A stretch of 64,000 nucleotides of DNA from Suillus spraguei (lineage: Eukaryota > Basidiomycota > Agaricomycetes > Boletales > Suillaceae), in the NCBI GenBank assembly GCA_016800925.1, contig JABCPU010000188.1, positions 61,913 to 125,912 of the forward strand, read 5' to 3'. The notes beneath the pieces are model-generated. The model did not search any database. It was not told the DNA's origin and worked only from the letters and a program-made list of their open reading frames with translations. The stretch's first letter is position 1. Every line of letters starts with the position of its first letter. Made by a program: the position numbers and the translations under genes. Shown piece after piece: positions 47,667 through 59,180 of the stretch.

Positions 47667-48630
47667 TGTAATGAACATATTGGCGCTGGGCTTAAAACCC
47701 CACCTTTTGACACTTGTCTCACGTCTACAGGAGTTACCACTTGTCCATGGCCGTCTTACCCCTTTAGCAGTACCGGTGCCATCCCATGCTTACCGCACAC
47801 CATACCGACTGCCGCACCACGTTCCACGTACTGATGTCCTTCCATGTCCTTGCTGCATCCACATAGCTCCATTTGGTGTGTCGTTTGTTTTCTGTTGGTT
47901 ATCACTGAATTCCACGGCAAGCCTTATTACATGTTGCCTCGTGCCACAGTGCCTTGCGCTATGTTTACTTATGGCGGTTACTACACTCCAGCGCTACTGA
48001 TCTCGCCTAGAGTATTCCGAGTACATACAATTTAGGATATAAGCACCGCGTACCCCGCATGATATAGTACCTGATTTTACACCATTGCATGTACTATAGG
48101 TCAGGATTATTGTCTAGCTCTGGATCTACCTTGTAGTGGACTTAGTCTTTAAAGTTTCCTTATCGCTCGTTAATCCATCACGCTCGTTCTCCATTACCGC
48201 TGGCATACCACTGGACTTTTCACTGTTACTTTGACTGAACTTCTCATGCACCCCTACTTTACCACTGAAAGTACCGTGGACTTCTTTACTGTTTCTTTGC
48301 ACCACTCGCAACCTTACCACTACTGCAGATACTATTGCTCGACATTGCTCGCTCAATGCAACTGTTACTGACCATATCTCAACCACGGTAGCACCGCTAC
48401 ACACAACGCTAGTTCCAGCGGTATCATCGCTGACTGTGGCAACTTACTGCTGACCTTGACGCTTGTTTCACACATAAGTTAGATTCGAACTTGACCATAC
48501 TAATAGGCATCCCCCTTTAGGGTCGAACGCTCTTGTTCTCACAAGTGAAGCAGACTAGATGGAGCGCAAGACTCACATACTAGTTAGGGCAGTGGTTTAT
48601 CTACAGCACAGGCTAGGTTGTATCTTTACA
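47667..48630 (+). mobile_element. Solo LTR, family A, with target duplication
   Basis: 964 bp from TGTAATGAACATATTGGCGC to GTTGTATCTTTACA. It is flanked by CTGG/ACTGG repeats (47662-47666 and 48630-48634; the boundary is ambiguous by one base). Only 12 bp separate it from the next LTR. Confidence 0.85.
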
Positions 48631-48642
48631 CTGGTCTAGGAC

Positions 48643-49530
48643 TGTTACAAGAACACCTTCTTGTGCCCCTACTATCATTTTTCCTCCTATGCATCGCTGT
48701 CTACTCTCATCCTGACAAGGCCTCCATCCTCGTCCACCACTACCTCGTCTGGCTTGCCATTGTCACCCCTTACCTCGCCTACGCTCGCCTCATCCATTGC
48801 CACTGAACACGCCCTCTTCGCGCGCCTTCTACCTCCTTTGCGCCTATATGCGCCTCTCGCGCTTCGTGCGCTTCAAGTGCCTCCTCTTCTCTCGTCGCAT
48901 TACTCTATGCTTCAACACACGCACCCTCTTGGTTCACAGGAACCCCTCGTCTGCTCTCAAGGGCCTCTTGGTATCATCTTATGCTTTATCCTTTTACCGT
49001 TTACCTTTCTTGACTCGTGCGTCGCCTCAGTGGCTCGTACCCTTTATACCTTCGGCTCCACACTTATGACTTTTTCGTGCACATGCACATTCTCATTGGT
49101 TGATATGCCTCTGACTCATTTACAAGCATGCATCCTCTTATTGGCTATCTGACTTCATACTTAATTCAGCGATACTTACGTATTCATGCTCCACTTCAAT
49201 CTTACATATAAATACATGCAGATAGCCTTTGTACTTCTTTAACTTGAATCTACTTGATCTTCGACCCTGAACTTCCTTTCAATAAGCTTTTCATAAGCTT
49301 ATTGTCTCTATTCGAACTTCATAGAAGCTCATCACTTCTACATCTTTGATCATCATCAAGAACCTCGTCTCTGTGACGTAGGTCATGAGACAGCGCGTAG
49401 CGCCCACCTCCAACTGACGCAACTAGTGCACTCCGCGCTAGGAGACCGATATGTACAGGCTGCTGCTCTTGATAGAGCACCCGTTGCAGACACCACTCAA
49501 GTTCATTAGCGCCTGGCTAGGTCGCTAACA
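48643..49530 (+). mobile_element. Solo LTR of a different family, TSD AGGAC
   Basis: 888 bp, TGTTACAAGAACACC to GTCGCTAACA. The target duplication AGGAC is at 48638-48642 and 49531-49535. The 163-residue plus-strand frame inside it has LTR-like composition and is not a gene. Confidence 0.87.
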
Positions 49531-49535
49531 AGGAC

Positions 49536-50426
49536 AGGTCTGGGTGACTTGATGATGCTATTGATACATTAAACAATCAAAATACTAAGATATATAAAAT
49601 AAGGTAAAGTAGCTAATACAAAGCTGCAGCAGAGGGGCCCTCTCCACCTTGGCCTTGTACAGCAAAATACAACAAGAAAGAATTAAATATATATATAAAT
49701 GGATTGAGAACAGTCTGTGGGTGCTGGGTGAGCACCTGTGATGTGAATATAAATCAAAATTACCTCACTAAACCACCCCCAAGCCCCCAGAGTGTTCAAG
49801 CAAGGAGACTAGGCATGCTGGCATGCACACTAGACCTCCCTGTCCAAGATTGATAAAGGAGGGTGGATAGGCACACCAGTGTGCACACTAAACCACCACT
49901 CAAGCCCCCAGAGTGTTCAAGCAAGGAGACTAGAACATGCCAGCACATGCACTAGACCTCCCCGCCCAAGATACAGATAAATGTCACTAGAGAGGAAGAA
50001 ACAATGTAAGCTTGAGAGCGCTCAAGATAGTGCTCACCTTAGTATGAAAATAAGACCTAGAAAGAACTAAACCAGCATTCAGTAAGGATTTTGAGATGAA
50101 AAGAAATATACCTATGTTAAATAGAGGCCGCTTATTGACCATTAACCACTTACACAGCTGCACCCTGTGTAAGTGACTAATGGGATGGTGGTGTAAGAAT
50201 AAAAGTCAACCATGTGAAAGGATGGTAGCATGGCTATAGGCCACAACATATTTGCCATTGTTTACACTCACACAATGCCGGATGTGGTTGTGGAAACAAT
50301 TGTTTGTTTACACAACCACATTGGACCTTGCCACAGTCATGTGACTGGTTCAATTGGCCGGTACAGACTCTGCGCACTTCCCTTCTTGCTTCATTCTTCT
50401 TACCAAGTTTCTTTCTTTTTTAGACT
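49536..50426. repeat. Non-coding, with a two-copy direct repeat
   Basis: The lines CCCCCAGAGTGTTCAAGCAA and GGAGACTAG with ACTAGACCTCCC recur at about 49760-49840 and 49885-49960, about 117-120 bp apart, with GCATGC-like palindromes in between. The host sequence continues left into the LTR cluster. No gene is seen before the ATG at 50427. Confidence 0.5.
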
Positions 50427-50759
50427 ATGACTAAGTATATTGGTCCTCTAGGATCGCTAGTTGCCTCTCCTCCTCCAGCAAGCTCTGAAGGGGAGGTTGT
50501 GGTGGTGCAACCAGATGCCCACAGCTTAGTAAGTTGTTTCTTGGCTGGTCTATCATTGCTAACATTTGTCGGTGGTGTTTTATTTGCTATGACAGCAATG
50601 AGGGGGATGTTGTACTCTATGAGTGCAGCACCTGCCCTTGGGTAATGTGCAGCCAGTGCCTTGACATCTCATTTGACTCTTGCAACTTTGTTGCTCAACT
50701 AGACATTCTTTTTTGGTGCCTTAGCTGTTATGCTGGGCACACCTTTAAGGCACCCACAC

Positions 50760-52492
50760 TGTGATGAACAAACTCACACTGAGCTTAAAATGGCATATTT
50801 TCATATAGGTGTCAACCGGCAATCATTATCCATCATTATCCTTGCCCCTCAGCTTCACCATCCCTTGCCATATTATTTTACCATGTGTTACCCCTATCTT
50901 CTGGGTGTTCCGGCAGCCTCATTGCTGCTTAACAGCTGTACTACAGCAACTTTCCCATGGAGCGGTGATCTTTGGAAGTCTCCAAGAACCCATTAGGCAT
51001 CCACAAGCAAGATTTACCATCCGTCCAATGTCCATCCAGTCTCGCTGGTACATTATGTTTTGTAAATTGTAGTGCAGTCTTATTACATGTCTGCCATATG
51101 TTTATCCTATCCCTTCCATCTCCATAGCTATTCCTTAGTATAAAAATTCCTAGGTACCAGTACTTGTTCTTTACTTCCCTCCTATAGTACAAATGGTACT
51201 TAGGAATAGCCACCACTACTGTCTCTTAAGAATCCTTTTACTGCTGCATGCACTACCACTCTTTACTGCTTTCCCGCACTTCACTGCTTGTGCTACCACT
51301 GTTTTATTGCTTTCCCACACTTTACCACAGTTTTACTACTTGCACTACCACTTGTTTACCACTGTGACGAGAAAACTCACGCTGAGCTTGAAACGGCACA
51401 TTTTTGTATAGGTGTCAACTGGCAATCATTATCCTTACCCTTTGGCTTCACTGTCCTACTTTACCATGTGTTTACCCCTATCTAACAGTATCGTTTTGCA
51501 CTCCAGAAGCCTTGTTGCAGCTTAGCAGCTGTACTACAGCAACTTTCCTGTGAAGCAGTGATCTTCAGGAATCTCCATGAACCCATTAGGCATCCTCAAG
51601 CAAGATTTACCGTTGGTCCAATGTCCATCCAGTCTCGCTGGTACATTATGTTTTGTAAACTGAAGTGCAGTCTTATTACATGTCTGCTGCATGTTTATCC
51701 TATCCCTTCCGTCTCTGTAGCTATTCCTCTCATATAAAATTCCTAGGTACCTGTACTCGTTCCTTACTTCCCTCCTATAGTACACATGGTACTTAGGAAT
51801 AGCCACCACTACTGTCTCTTATGGAATAAAGTCTTTTACTGAAGTCACTGTCTCTAAGAATTGCTTTACTGCTGCACGCACCACCGCTCTTTACTGTTTT
51901 CCCACGCTTCACCGCTTGCGCTACCACTTTCCCATGCTTTACCACTACTTTACTGCTTGTTTACTGCAAAAGTTCCCACGCTTTACCACAGTTTTACCGC
52001 TTGCACTACTGCTTATCTACCGCTTTCCCGCGCTTACCGCTAGTTTCCCACGGACCGGAGGTCACTGCTAGCATCTTGCTACCTCCGACAGCATTCTCAC
52101 ACCATAGGTTGGGTATTATCAAACTATATTAACTTAGCATTCCCTTTAGGGTCGAATGTTCTTGCCTCATAAGTGAAGCAGACTAGGTAGAGCACAAGAC
52201 TCGCATACTAGCTTAGGCTGTGGTTTATCTACAGCCCAGGCTAGATTGTATCTTTACACTGCTTTCTCACGCTCTACTGCCACTTGACCACTACTTTCCC
52301 ATGGAGTGGAGGTCACCACTAGCATCTCACTACCTCTGGCAACAAGTCTTGCACTGCAGGCTAGGTATTATTGAGCTATACTAACTTAGCATTCCCTTTA
52401 GGTCAAATACTCTTGCTTGCAAGTGAAGCAGACTAGGCAGAGCACTAGACTCATAAACTGGCTTGGTAGTTGCACACTGCAGCCCAGGCCGG
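50760..52492 (+). mobile_element. LTR (family C, related to A) split by a second copy
   Basis: It begins TGTGATGAACAAACTCACAC within gene Y. The sequence runs to 51362, is interrupted by the inner copy 51363-52258, and continues to about 52492 (GCCCAGGCCGGATTG). The ends of families A and C are similar (GTGAAGCAGACTAG). Confidence 0.7.
51363..52258 (+). mobile_element. Nested solo LTR, family C
   Basis: 896 bp from TGTGACGAGAAAACTCACGC to ATTGTATCTTTACA. CACTG occurs at both junctions (51360-51364 region and 52257-52261), so the target duplication overlaps the termini. Confidence 0.72.
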
Positions 52493-52580
52493 ATTGACTC
52501 ATGTCAGTGCCTTACTATGTGAGTTATTCTTTTTCTATTTAAAACAAACTAAACTAATGACTATAGAGTTTCTGTAGAGA

Positions 52581-52644
52581 GAACCTGCCAGCTCAAGGAG
52601 GAAAGCCTGCCCTGCAGGCTTTCCTCCACCTGAATGGCAGGTTC
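52581..52644. repeat. Two-part perfect hairpin
   Basis: GAACCTGCCA pairs with TGGCAGGTTC, and inside it GGAGGAAAGCCTGC pairs with GCAGGCTTTCCTCC across a CCT loop. The 10-bp and 14-bp stems are perfect. It lies in the remaining part of gene Y. Confidence 0.75.
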
Positions 52645-53085
52645 AAGACTGGATCCTGTGCAGTGTTGGCTGCTGTACCCATTGCTGTCATCCACTTCAT
52701 TGTAGGTGGCAGTAATGAGATCGTGATGCCTGTGCCTCTGCTCTTGCACTATCTGGAGCATTACTTCCCCAATAGGGGTACATTTACCTCAAGGTCCCAT
52801 TCAACGTCACCATGCATAAGAGCATTCACAGATATATGCATGCCCAGGACGCCTACATCATCCAGCTCAAGTCTCACCTCACGTACAACGGACACATCTT
52901 GACCTTCTTCTCTGACCACTCCAAGGAAGATAGCAGGTAGCTTTTTGCTGGGAAAGATAAGGGTAAATTTGTGGCCATGAGTGCCTCTCAGGTAAAGTCT
53001 CTATGATTTTGCATTTTTCTTGACTTATGTGACATTTAGGTGCTATCTACTGTCCTAGGGCCCTATTGTGGGATCCTCAGGGGTG

Positions 53086-54228
53086 TGTTATGACCATGCA
53101 AAACTGGGGTTACTAAGAAGTCCTGGCTTTACATGGGGTTGTACCGGAGGGACAGAAAGTCAAAGGGGCTTGGCCTCAGCTTGTATGCTGTGCCACTTAC
53201 CTGAGTATGTGCCCTTAATTTCAGATGAAGTCCAAGGGGGAGTTATAGTGAAGTCTGGATGGAGTCTGAATGAACTCTGTAGGACAGGATAGCTCGATAG
53301 AGCTCCGAAGGACTTCTGGATCAGCGCCGGAACATGCTGGAACATGCTGGAATGCGCCAGAACTATTTCTGGATGGTAGGGAGTAATGGTAAGACTACTG
53401 GAACAAGTTCCAAGTAGAATGGATGAAGAATGGACTCCTGGACAAAGTCCAGGGCAGGATAGGAGCAGAGCTCCGGAGGAAAAGATGATTCATAGATGTC
53501 AGAGGTTAGGTAGGATAGATCCGGAGGACCAGAGGTCCGAAGGTCTGGAGCTCAGAGGAGCGGAAGAGCGTAGCTCTATGGATCTTAGGGGAGGTATTGA
53601 ACTACTATAGAGGAGTAGGTCCAGATATTATAGAAGGATGAGTATAGACTACTCCGGACAAGGTCCGGAATAGAAACAGACAGGATAAGACTACCAAAGG
53701 TAGAGTCGGAGGTAAAACGGATGAGTAACAGGAAACAGATGAAGTCCAAAAAGGATATAGGACAAAGGATCAAGGCTCCAGCCTAGGGAATGATCCCATA
53801 GGTCTGAGTTGGAAGCTTACAAGGGCCGGAGCCCAAGTGCAAGAACGGAAACAGATTTATATAGACATGGATACAGAAGTCAAATGAATATACAGAAGTA
53901 AGAAAGCAATGATCAGACTGAAGTCTGCAGGAATTGTACTACAAGGTTATATACTGTAGGTAGCATGCCAGAAGGTAAGTAAGTATAGTCCGAAGGCTAT
54001 GTCTGAAGCATGCGGAAACACATTAGTAAGTACAACAGAACATAAGGCTATGAACTCGGAGATAAAACTTGTATGAAATAACTTATCAAGACAGAGGCAG
54101 AGATAACTGAGAGCCGGGGACACAGATATATACCAAACAGGGTAGTGCACAGGTGTGCGGGAATAGTTTGGATATGAACTTGGATCGGATATAGACACAG
54201 ATCGGATATGGACACAGATCAGATGTTG
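53086..54228 (-). mobile_element. Truncated solo LTR, inverted relative to 54936
   Basis: It starts on the plus strand TGTTATGACCATGCAAAACT, the complement of the end of the LTR at 54936-56232, and shares with it CTTACTAAGAAGTCC-type sequence and the GGACAAAGTCC blocks. Its far end (about 54228) lacks the TGTCATATAC terminus. It interrupts gene Y. Confidence 0.75.
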
Positions 54229-54935
54229 CCACTAACTGTTTGCTTGCTCTATCAGAGCAAGTAGTAATTGAGCAGCTTGACGTCCGTATCGCATTCCCCA
54301 GTCTTCTCTCCCTCTCCAGTCGCCTTGGACAACACACTGATGTCATTTTGATGACAAGGGATGCCGTTGACAGTATACCCAAGCTCCTTGTCACCAAGTT
54401 TGCGCATGCCCACCCACAGACTCAACCTTGGGGTATCTCAGTCTCTTTACAGTGTCCTCTCTGTGGGTCCACTGACAGTTGATTCCAGAAGGTTGCAGTC
54501 AAGACATCCTAAGAGTCTCTGGACCCTGATGTTCCAGGGGAGGCTCCAGTGTGCAGGTACCTATATTCCTGCACTTATCCTGAGTGTGGTAAGGCTCAGT
54601 ACAAGCCTTGTCACAAGTTTTACATTGAAAAACCACCCAGTTCCATTCTCAATGCCACCAAGACAAAGTCGTCTGCATGGTTCCAGTCCCCTTCCACAAC
54701 TTTTCTGCCACTACCTTTCATTGAGTCAGGCACCCAAGGCAAGTGTCCTAGAAGTATGGATGGGGGAGTTTCTACTAAAAGGATGAGGATCTGATTTGTC
54801 TCACAAATAGTTAGTTTGGTATATGTTTGTTTTGCAATAATTCAACTTGATTTAGTGTGCTTATGCTATGTTCTGAGGAAATGGTAACATCCAGTTCTGG
54901 CATCACTCTAGCAACTAGTTGCTTCCATCTGTATT

Positions 54936-56232
54936 TGTCATATACTGTACATTCAGGTCCAGATCTGATCTGATCCATGGACATCCGGACACTCAATCCA
55001 TACATTCTAGTCCACCCATCCAATCCAGCTCACATATCCATCCATCTCTGATCCATATCCATATCTGACCCAGTCCATCCATCTAATCCATGTCCATATC
55101 CAATCCGAGTTCATATCTGAACTATTCCTATGCACCTGCGCATTACCCCTTTTAGACTATACCTGTGTTTCCAGCTTTTGGGTATCTCTGTGCTTCCGGC
55201 TCTTGGTGATCTCTGCCTCTGTCTTAATAAGTATTTCATACAAGTTTCATCTCTGAGTTCATAGCCTTATGTTCTGCTGTACATACTAATGTGTTTCCGT
55301 ATGCTTCAGACATAGCCTCGGACTATCTGTACTTACCTTCCAGCATGCTCTTTACAGTATATAAACTTGTAGTACAACTCCAGCAGACCTCAGTCTGATC
55401 ATTGCTTTCCTACTTCTGTATATTCCTTTGATTACCCTGTATCCTGTTACCATGTCTATATAACTCCATTTCTGTTCTTGCACTTAGGCTCCGGCCCTTG
55501 TAAGCTTCTGACTCAGGCCTATGGGATTATTTCCTAGGCTGGAGCTTTGATCCTATATCCTATAATCTTTTCAGACTTCATCTGATTCCTGTCTCTCATC
55601 CATTTCACCTCCAACTCTACCCTTGGTAGTCTTATCCTGTCTGTTTCTATTCTGGACTTTGTCCAGAGTAGTCTCTACTATCTCTACACTATATCTGGAC
55701 CTACTCCTCTCTAGTAGTCAACACCTCCCCTAAGATCCATAGAGCTACACTCATCTGATCATCCAATCATCCAATCATCCACCCCTCCACTCTTCCGCTC
55801 CTCTGAGCTCTGGACCTTCAAACCTCTGGTCCTCCGGATCTATCCTATCCTATCCTCCAACATCTATGGATTATCTTTCCCTTCAGAGCTCTACTCCTAT
55901 CCTGCCCTGGACTTTGTCCAGGAGTCTATCTTTCATCTATTCTACTTGGAACTTGTTCCAGTAGTCTTACCATTACTCCCTACCATCCGGAAATAGTTCC
56001 GGAAGTCCTTCAGAGCTCTATCAAGCTATCCTGTCCTAAGAGTTTATCCGAACTCTGTCCAGACTTCACCATAACTTCCCCTTGGACTTCATCTGAAATT
56101 AAGGGCACATACTTGGATAAGGGGCACAGTGTATGAGTTGAGGCCAAGCGCCTTTGACTTTCTGACCCTCCAGTACAACCCCATGTAAATCCAGGACTTC
56201 TTAGTGGCCCCCAGTTTTGCATGGTTGTAACA
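54936..56232 (+). mobile_element. Solo LTR of Ty3-type, TSD GTATT
   Basis: 1,297 bp from TGTCATATACTGTACATTCA to TGGTTGTAACA. The target duplication GTATT is at 54931-54935 and 56233-56237. The terminus TGTCATATAC and the tail GGGGCACAGTG...GAGTTGAGGCCAA are shared with Ty3 element 2, so it belongs to a related family. Confidence 0.88.
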
Positions 56233-56279
56233 GTATTCTTATCTACCAAGCCTTAAGTTAGACCATTATTATCTTGGAT

Positions 56280-56426
56280 GAGAACAAGGTCAAGGATATG
56301 TGCAATGTAGCCAAGAGTTGGCTGCTGATGACTCCAACATAAAATTCACAAATCATGTGAATTTTATGTTGGAGTCATCGGCAGCCAACTCTTGGCTACA
56401 TTGCACATATCCTTGATCTTGTTCTC
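56280..56426. repeat. Near-perfect 71-bp hairpin
   Basis: The arms 56280-56350 and 56356-56426 are complementary at 69 of 71 positions, with a 5-nt loop AATCA. The right arm runs up to the start of gene Z. A transcript would form an RNA hairpin of small-RNA precursor size. Confidence 0.9.
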
Positions 56427-56454
56427 CTGTCTTACTCTAATTACTAAACTCATC

Positions 56455-57957
56455 ATGTCTGGATGGCATGTATCTTTTGAGGGTATACTTGCTCTCCATC
56501 AGAGCAACTTTGTGGCTGCATCTCAGGAAATGTGTCGAGGTATTCTGAGGACAGTCCGGGATCATATCATTGCCAAAAACAAGTCACAGAATGAATCAAT
56601 TGAGTTGCCAAAGGCATGTAACAAGGTGTAGTCAAATTGTGGTATATTTAATAACTAATTTCACAGTAATACAAAGGCCACCAGGTGTTACTACCACCAA
56701 TTTTTAACTGATGAAGATGACTTACAGGCAGAAGAAGAGCTTTTGCAAGATGAGCCAGAGGATGCGACATCTAGTTTGTCTCCTGAGGAGAGGGAGGCAG
56801 CTGCTCATCCTAAGGATGCAGCCTTCTATAAGAAGGAAGTAAGTGACTGGAATGTTATGCAGAAGCTATTTAAAAAGGAGATTGATGAGTATGATAAGGA
56901 GGAGCAAGCGAAGTTAGGAGTAAAGAATGAAATCAAGCATAGAACTGGACATGCTAGAGATTGGTTCAAAAACATGACCCCTGCACAATGGAAGGAGGTT
57001 GAGAATGCAAGGGAAAAGTGGAACAAGGAAGGTGCTCCTCTGGAATCACAGACAATGTGAGTGTTTGAAATGACTATTCAGGTTCTTCTATTGACTATCT
57101 TGACAGGTATCAAAAGAGGCACCTCAAAAAAAATCTTGAGGACTTTACTGAACAAATGTGTTGTACTATGGGATGTCAGGTTATGATCCTAGCCAGTCAC
57201 AAGAAAGCTGCAGACCAGACTCTAAATGTCATTGTGTGAGTGTATTTTTAGCACTTTGGTCTTATGGGATAATGACGGTTTGCTATCATAATTTAGTCAT
57301 AAGTCCAAGCCAGTCAACAGTAAAAAACCCTTTATTCAGAGTTCATGAGGGAATAAGGAATGGATGTCTGAGGGTTTTGAAAATTTGCAGAATGGTCAAA
57401 GTTGGAATTCTGTGAGTGTCCATTGTTCTAAAATTTTCACCACAACTAATTTGGACAAAAAAGGTTACCCAAAGCTTCCCTCACAAGCTGGAGTTACTGT
57501 CAGAGGGCAACAAGAATTGGTGTGTCAGATATTCCATGCATCTTACAGTGAGTATTTGTCTGCTTTACTAGTTTTCTCACAACTTACTATATGTTATACA
57601 GAGGTCTTCACCGACACTAGCAAACCTGTACCTTGGCAAGAGGTGGTGGCAAACCCCTCTCTCTACCTGGATCTCAATTCTGTTCCAGAAGGGTTCATTT
57701 TGAGAGATCTGTCTCATATGAGGGCCAAAAATATCAATCACCTGTGGGCTCATTGGGAGGCTAGGATGGCAGCAAAGAAGAAGCTAGTGATTTTCAACAT
57801 AGCTGTTACAAACTGGGGTGGCATCACCAGCGACAGTGATAAGACACAGCCAGTCTGCTGGAAGGTTCAATCGAAGAGTTGCAACTCTAAGATTATCGGT
57901 AGAATAGAGACTAAGGCTAAGGAGTGCTTAGACTTAGAGACAATTCAGACGACTTAG
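56455..57957 (+). pseudogene. Unnamed gene Z, main part
   Basis: Exons read MSGWHVSFEGILALHQSNFV, CYYHQFLTDEDD, then 56743-57060 with EEREAAAHPKDAAFYKKEVS and HRTGHARDWFKNMTPAQWKE, VENAREKWNKEGAPLESQ. After an intron come KKNLEDFTEQMCCTMGCQVM, later DKKGYPKLPSQAGVTVRGQQ, PVPWQEVVANPSLYLDLNSV and PEGFILRDLSHMRAKNINHL. The order matches a large basidiomycete hypothetical family often seen beside transposons, with a helical HMG-like middle. The function is unknown. Splicing is only partly resolvable, and sequence after 57900 no longer fits the family, so it is probably interrupted. It may still be transcribed. Confidence 0.5.
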
Positions 57958-58690
57958 GTTGGAGACCTAAGCGAAGGATATTCCAGGTAAAACCCAGTAA
58001 GATTAAAGTAAAGTATACAAGTGTGATACAACGTGCTTAAATAGGCCAATATGTGCACATGGACCAAGAGAGACATGAGAATGTAAGTACGTATCCCAAG
58101 AAGGAAGGCAACTATAGTACAAATGCGATTGAGCATATGAGTCAGAGTCATGTTACATAATGTACAAGGTAAAGATGAGACAAAAAATGAATAGGGGCAC
58201 GTACAATTGTAACAACAGCTAAAATTGGTGATATGAGCAAGCAGCAACTTAAGAATACAGTTCCCCACCAGCAAAAAACTAACAAGATGTATGTAGAAAT
58301 TGAGCCAGTCACCACTTCTAGCTCTAGAGGGGCAGCCAGCACCAATTTGACACATCATACCACTAGGCCAGCTAAGGACAGCTCCTCAGAAAGCAAGTTG
58401 GCTGGAGCATCATCTATGGAACATAGGGCAAACCTGGCTGAAAGTGATTCCTCTGAAGATGAGTCAGCTGCAGCAGCCTCCATGGGACATAGGACCATGA
58501 CAGCCACCCAACCTTCCAGTGCTCAGCAGGGCGCTCCTGCGTGCTCATAAAGAATCAAATCCAGTTCTTGAAGTCCCTCAGCAGCAATAATCAATACCTG
58601 CTTTAAGTTGAGGGCATCAGAGACTTAAAAAAGGCATGGTGTCAATTGACCAAGTCATACTTCATACTGACTGAGCCCAGGAACCAAGTT
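57958..58690. other. Unassigned block between two parts of gene Z
   Basis: It begins near a palindrome AGAGTTGCAACTCT (57876-57890) and ends TTGTAACAACA (about 58213-58223), which on the minus strand reads like an LTR start TGTTACAATTG. No target duplication was found. The frame 58213-58550 is Ser-rich and low in complexity. Confidence 0.35.
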
Positions 58691-58989
58691 TGAGCCAGCA
58701 AAAGGAATGGCCTGCCTGGGCAACTTGGTCCTGGGAAGCATCTTACCTTCCAAATGATGTGCACTGCATAGATGGTGAGGTGCAGAAGTTCTTGGCAACA
58801 TTATATTGAAGGCTTGACCTTGTTATTGTAGACAAATCACATTCACAACAATTGGATGCACTTGCACGGGAAGATGGACCTGATGTATCTGTTGTTGAAG
58901 AAAACAACCCAGAAGGGCTCAATCATGCTGGTTTGGTGGTCTGGGAATTTTCTGACAATGAAGATGAGGCTATGGTAGATGAATGGTAG
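58690..58989 (+). pseudogene. Gene Z, C-terminal fragment
   Basis: The frame EWPAWATWSWEASYLPNDVH, GEVQKFLATLY, TGA (58807-58809), RLDLVIVDKSHSQQLD, then LVVWEFSDNEDEAMVDEW and TAG at 58987. An Arg codon in place of the TGA would restore the frame. It is assigned to gene Z by position and by resemblance to the acidic tails of that family. Confidence 0.4.
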
Positions 58990-59180
58990 TTTGTTTTATG
59001 TGGCTTTCTAGGCAATACACTTGAAATTTGTGCTCAACGGTATGAGGTGGCGCCACAGCCTGGTCGGGAGTTGATTTGATAGTTTTTGTATTTTCGAATT
59101 CCCATTGTTTATTTGTGTTTTAAGGTTTCCGGAGTCCTGTACCAGTGACAAATAGAGCGCGGTGCTTCTGGCTTCCATAA

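Larger units (their letters stand above)
50427..54794 (+). pseudogene. Unnamed gene Y with Cys-rich module, multiply interrupted
   Basis: It starts MTKYIGPLGSLVASPPPASS and DAHSLVSCFLAGLSLL. After a probable splice or shift follows a Cys module, CYDSNEGDVVLYECSTCPWV and MCSQCLDI ... FWCLSCY, like a PHD or RING half. It resumes at 52660 (LLHYLEHYFPN), with a one-base loss at about 52780, YIYLKVPFNVTMHKSIHRYM, LTYNGHILTFFSDHSKEDSR and a TAG at 52938-52940. After another LTR it continues at 54230 (LLALSEQVVIEQLDVRIAFP, GQHTDVILMTRD, WGISVSLQCPLCGST) and ends near 54794. I recognise the order as that of a widespread Agaricomycete hypothetical family found near transposons, with no function I can name. 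Confidence 0.55.

Noticed and set aside
48661..49152. A 163-codon plus-strand frame with membrane-like composition
   Set aside because: It lies wholly within a solo LTR with exact target duplications.
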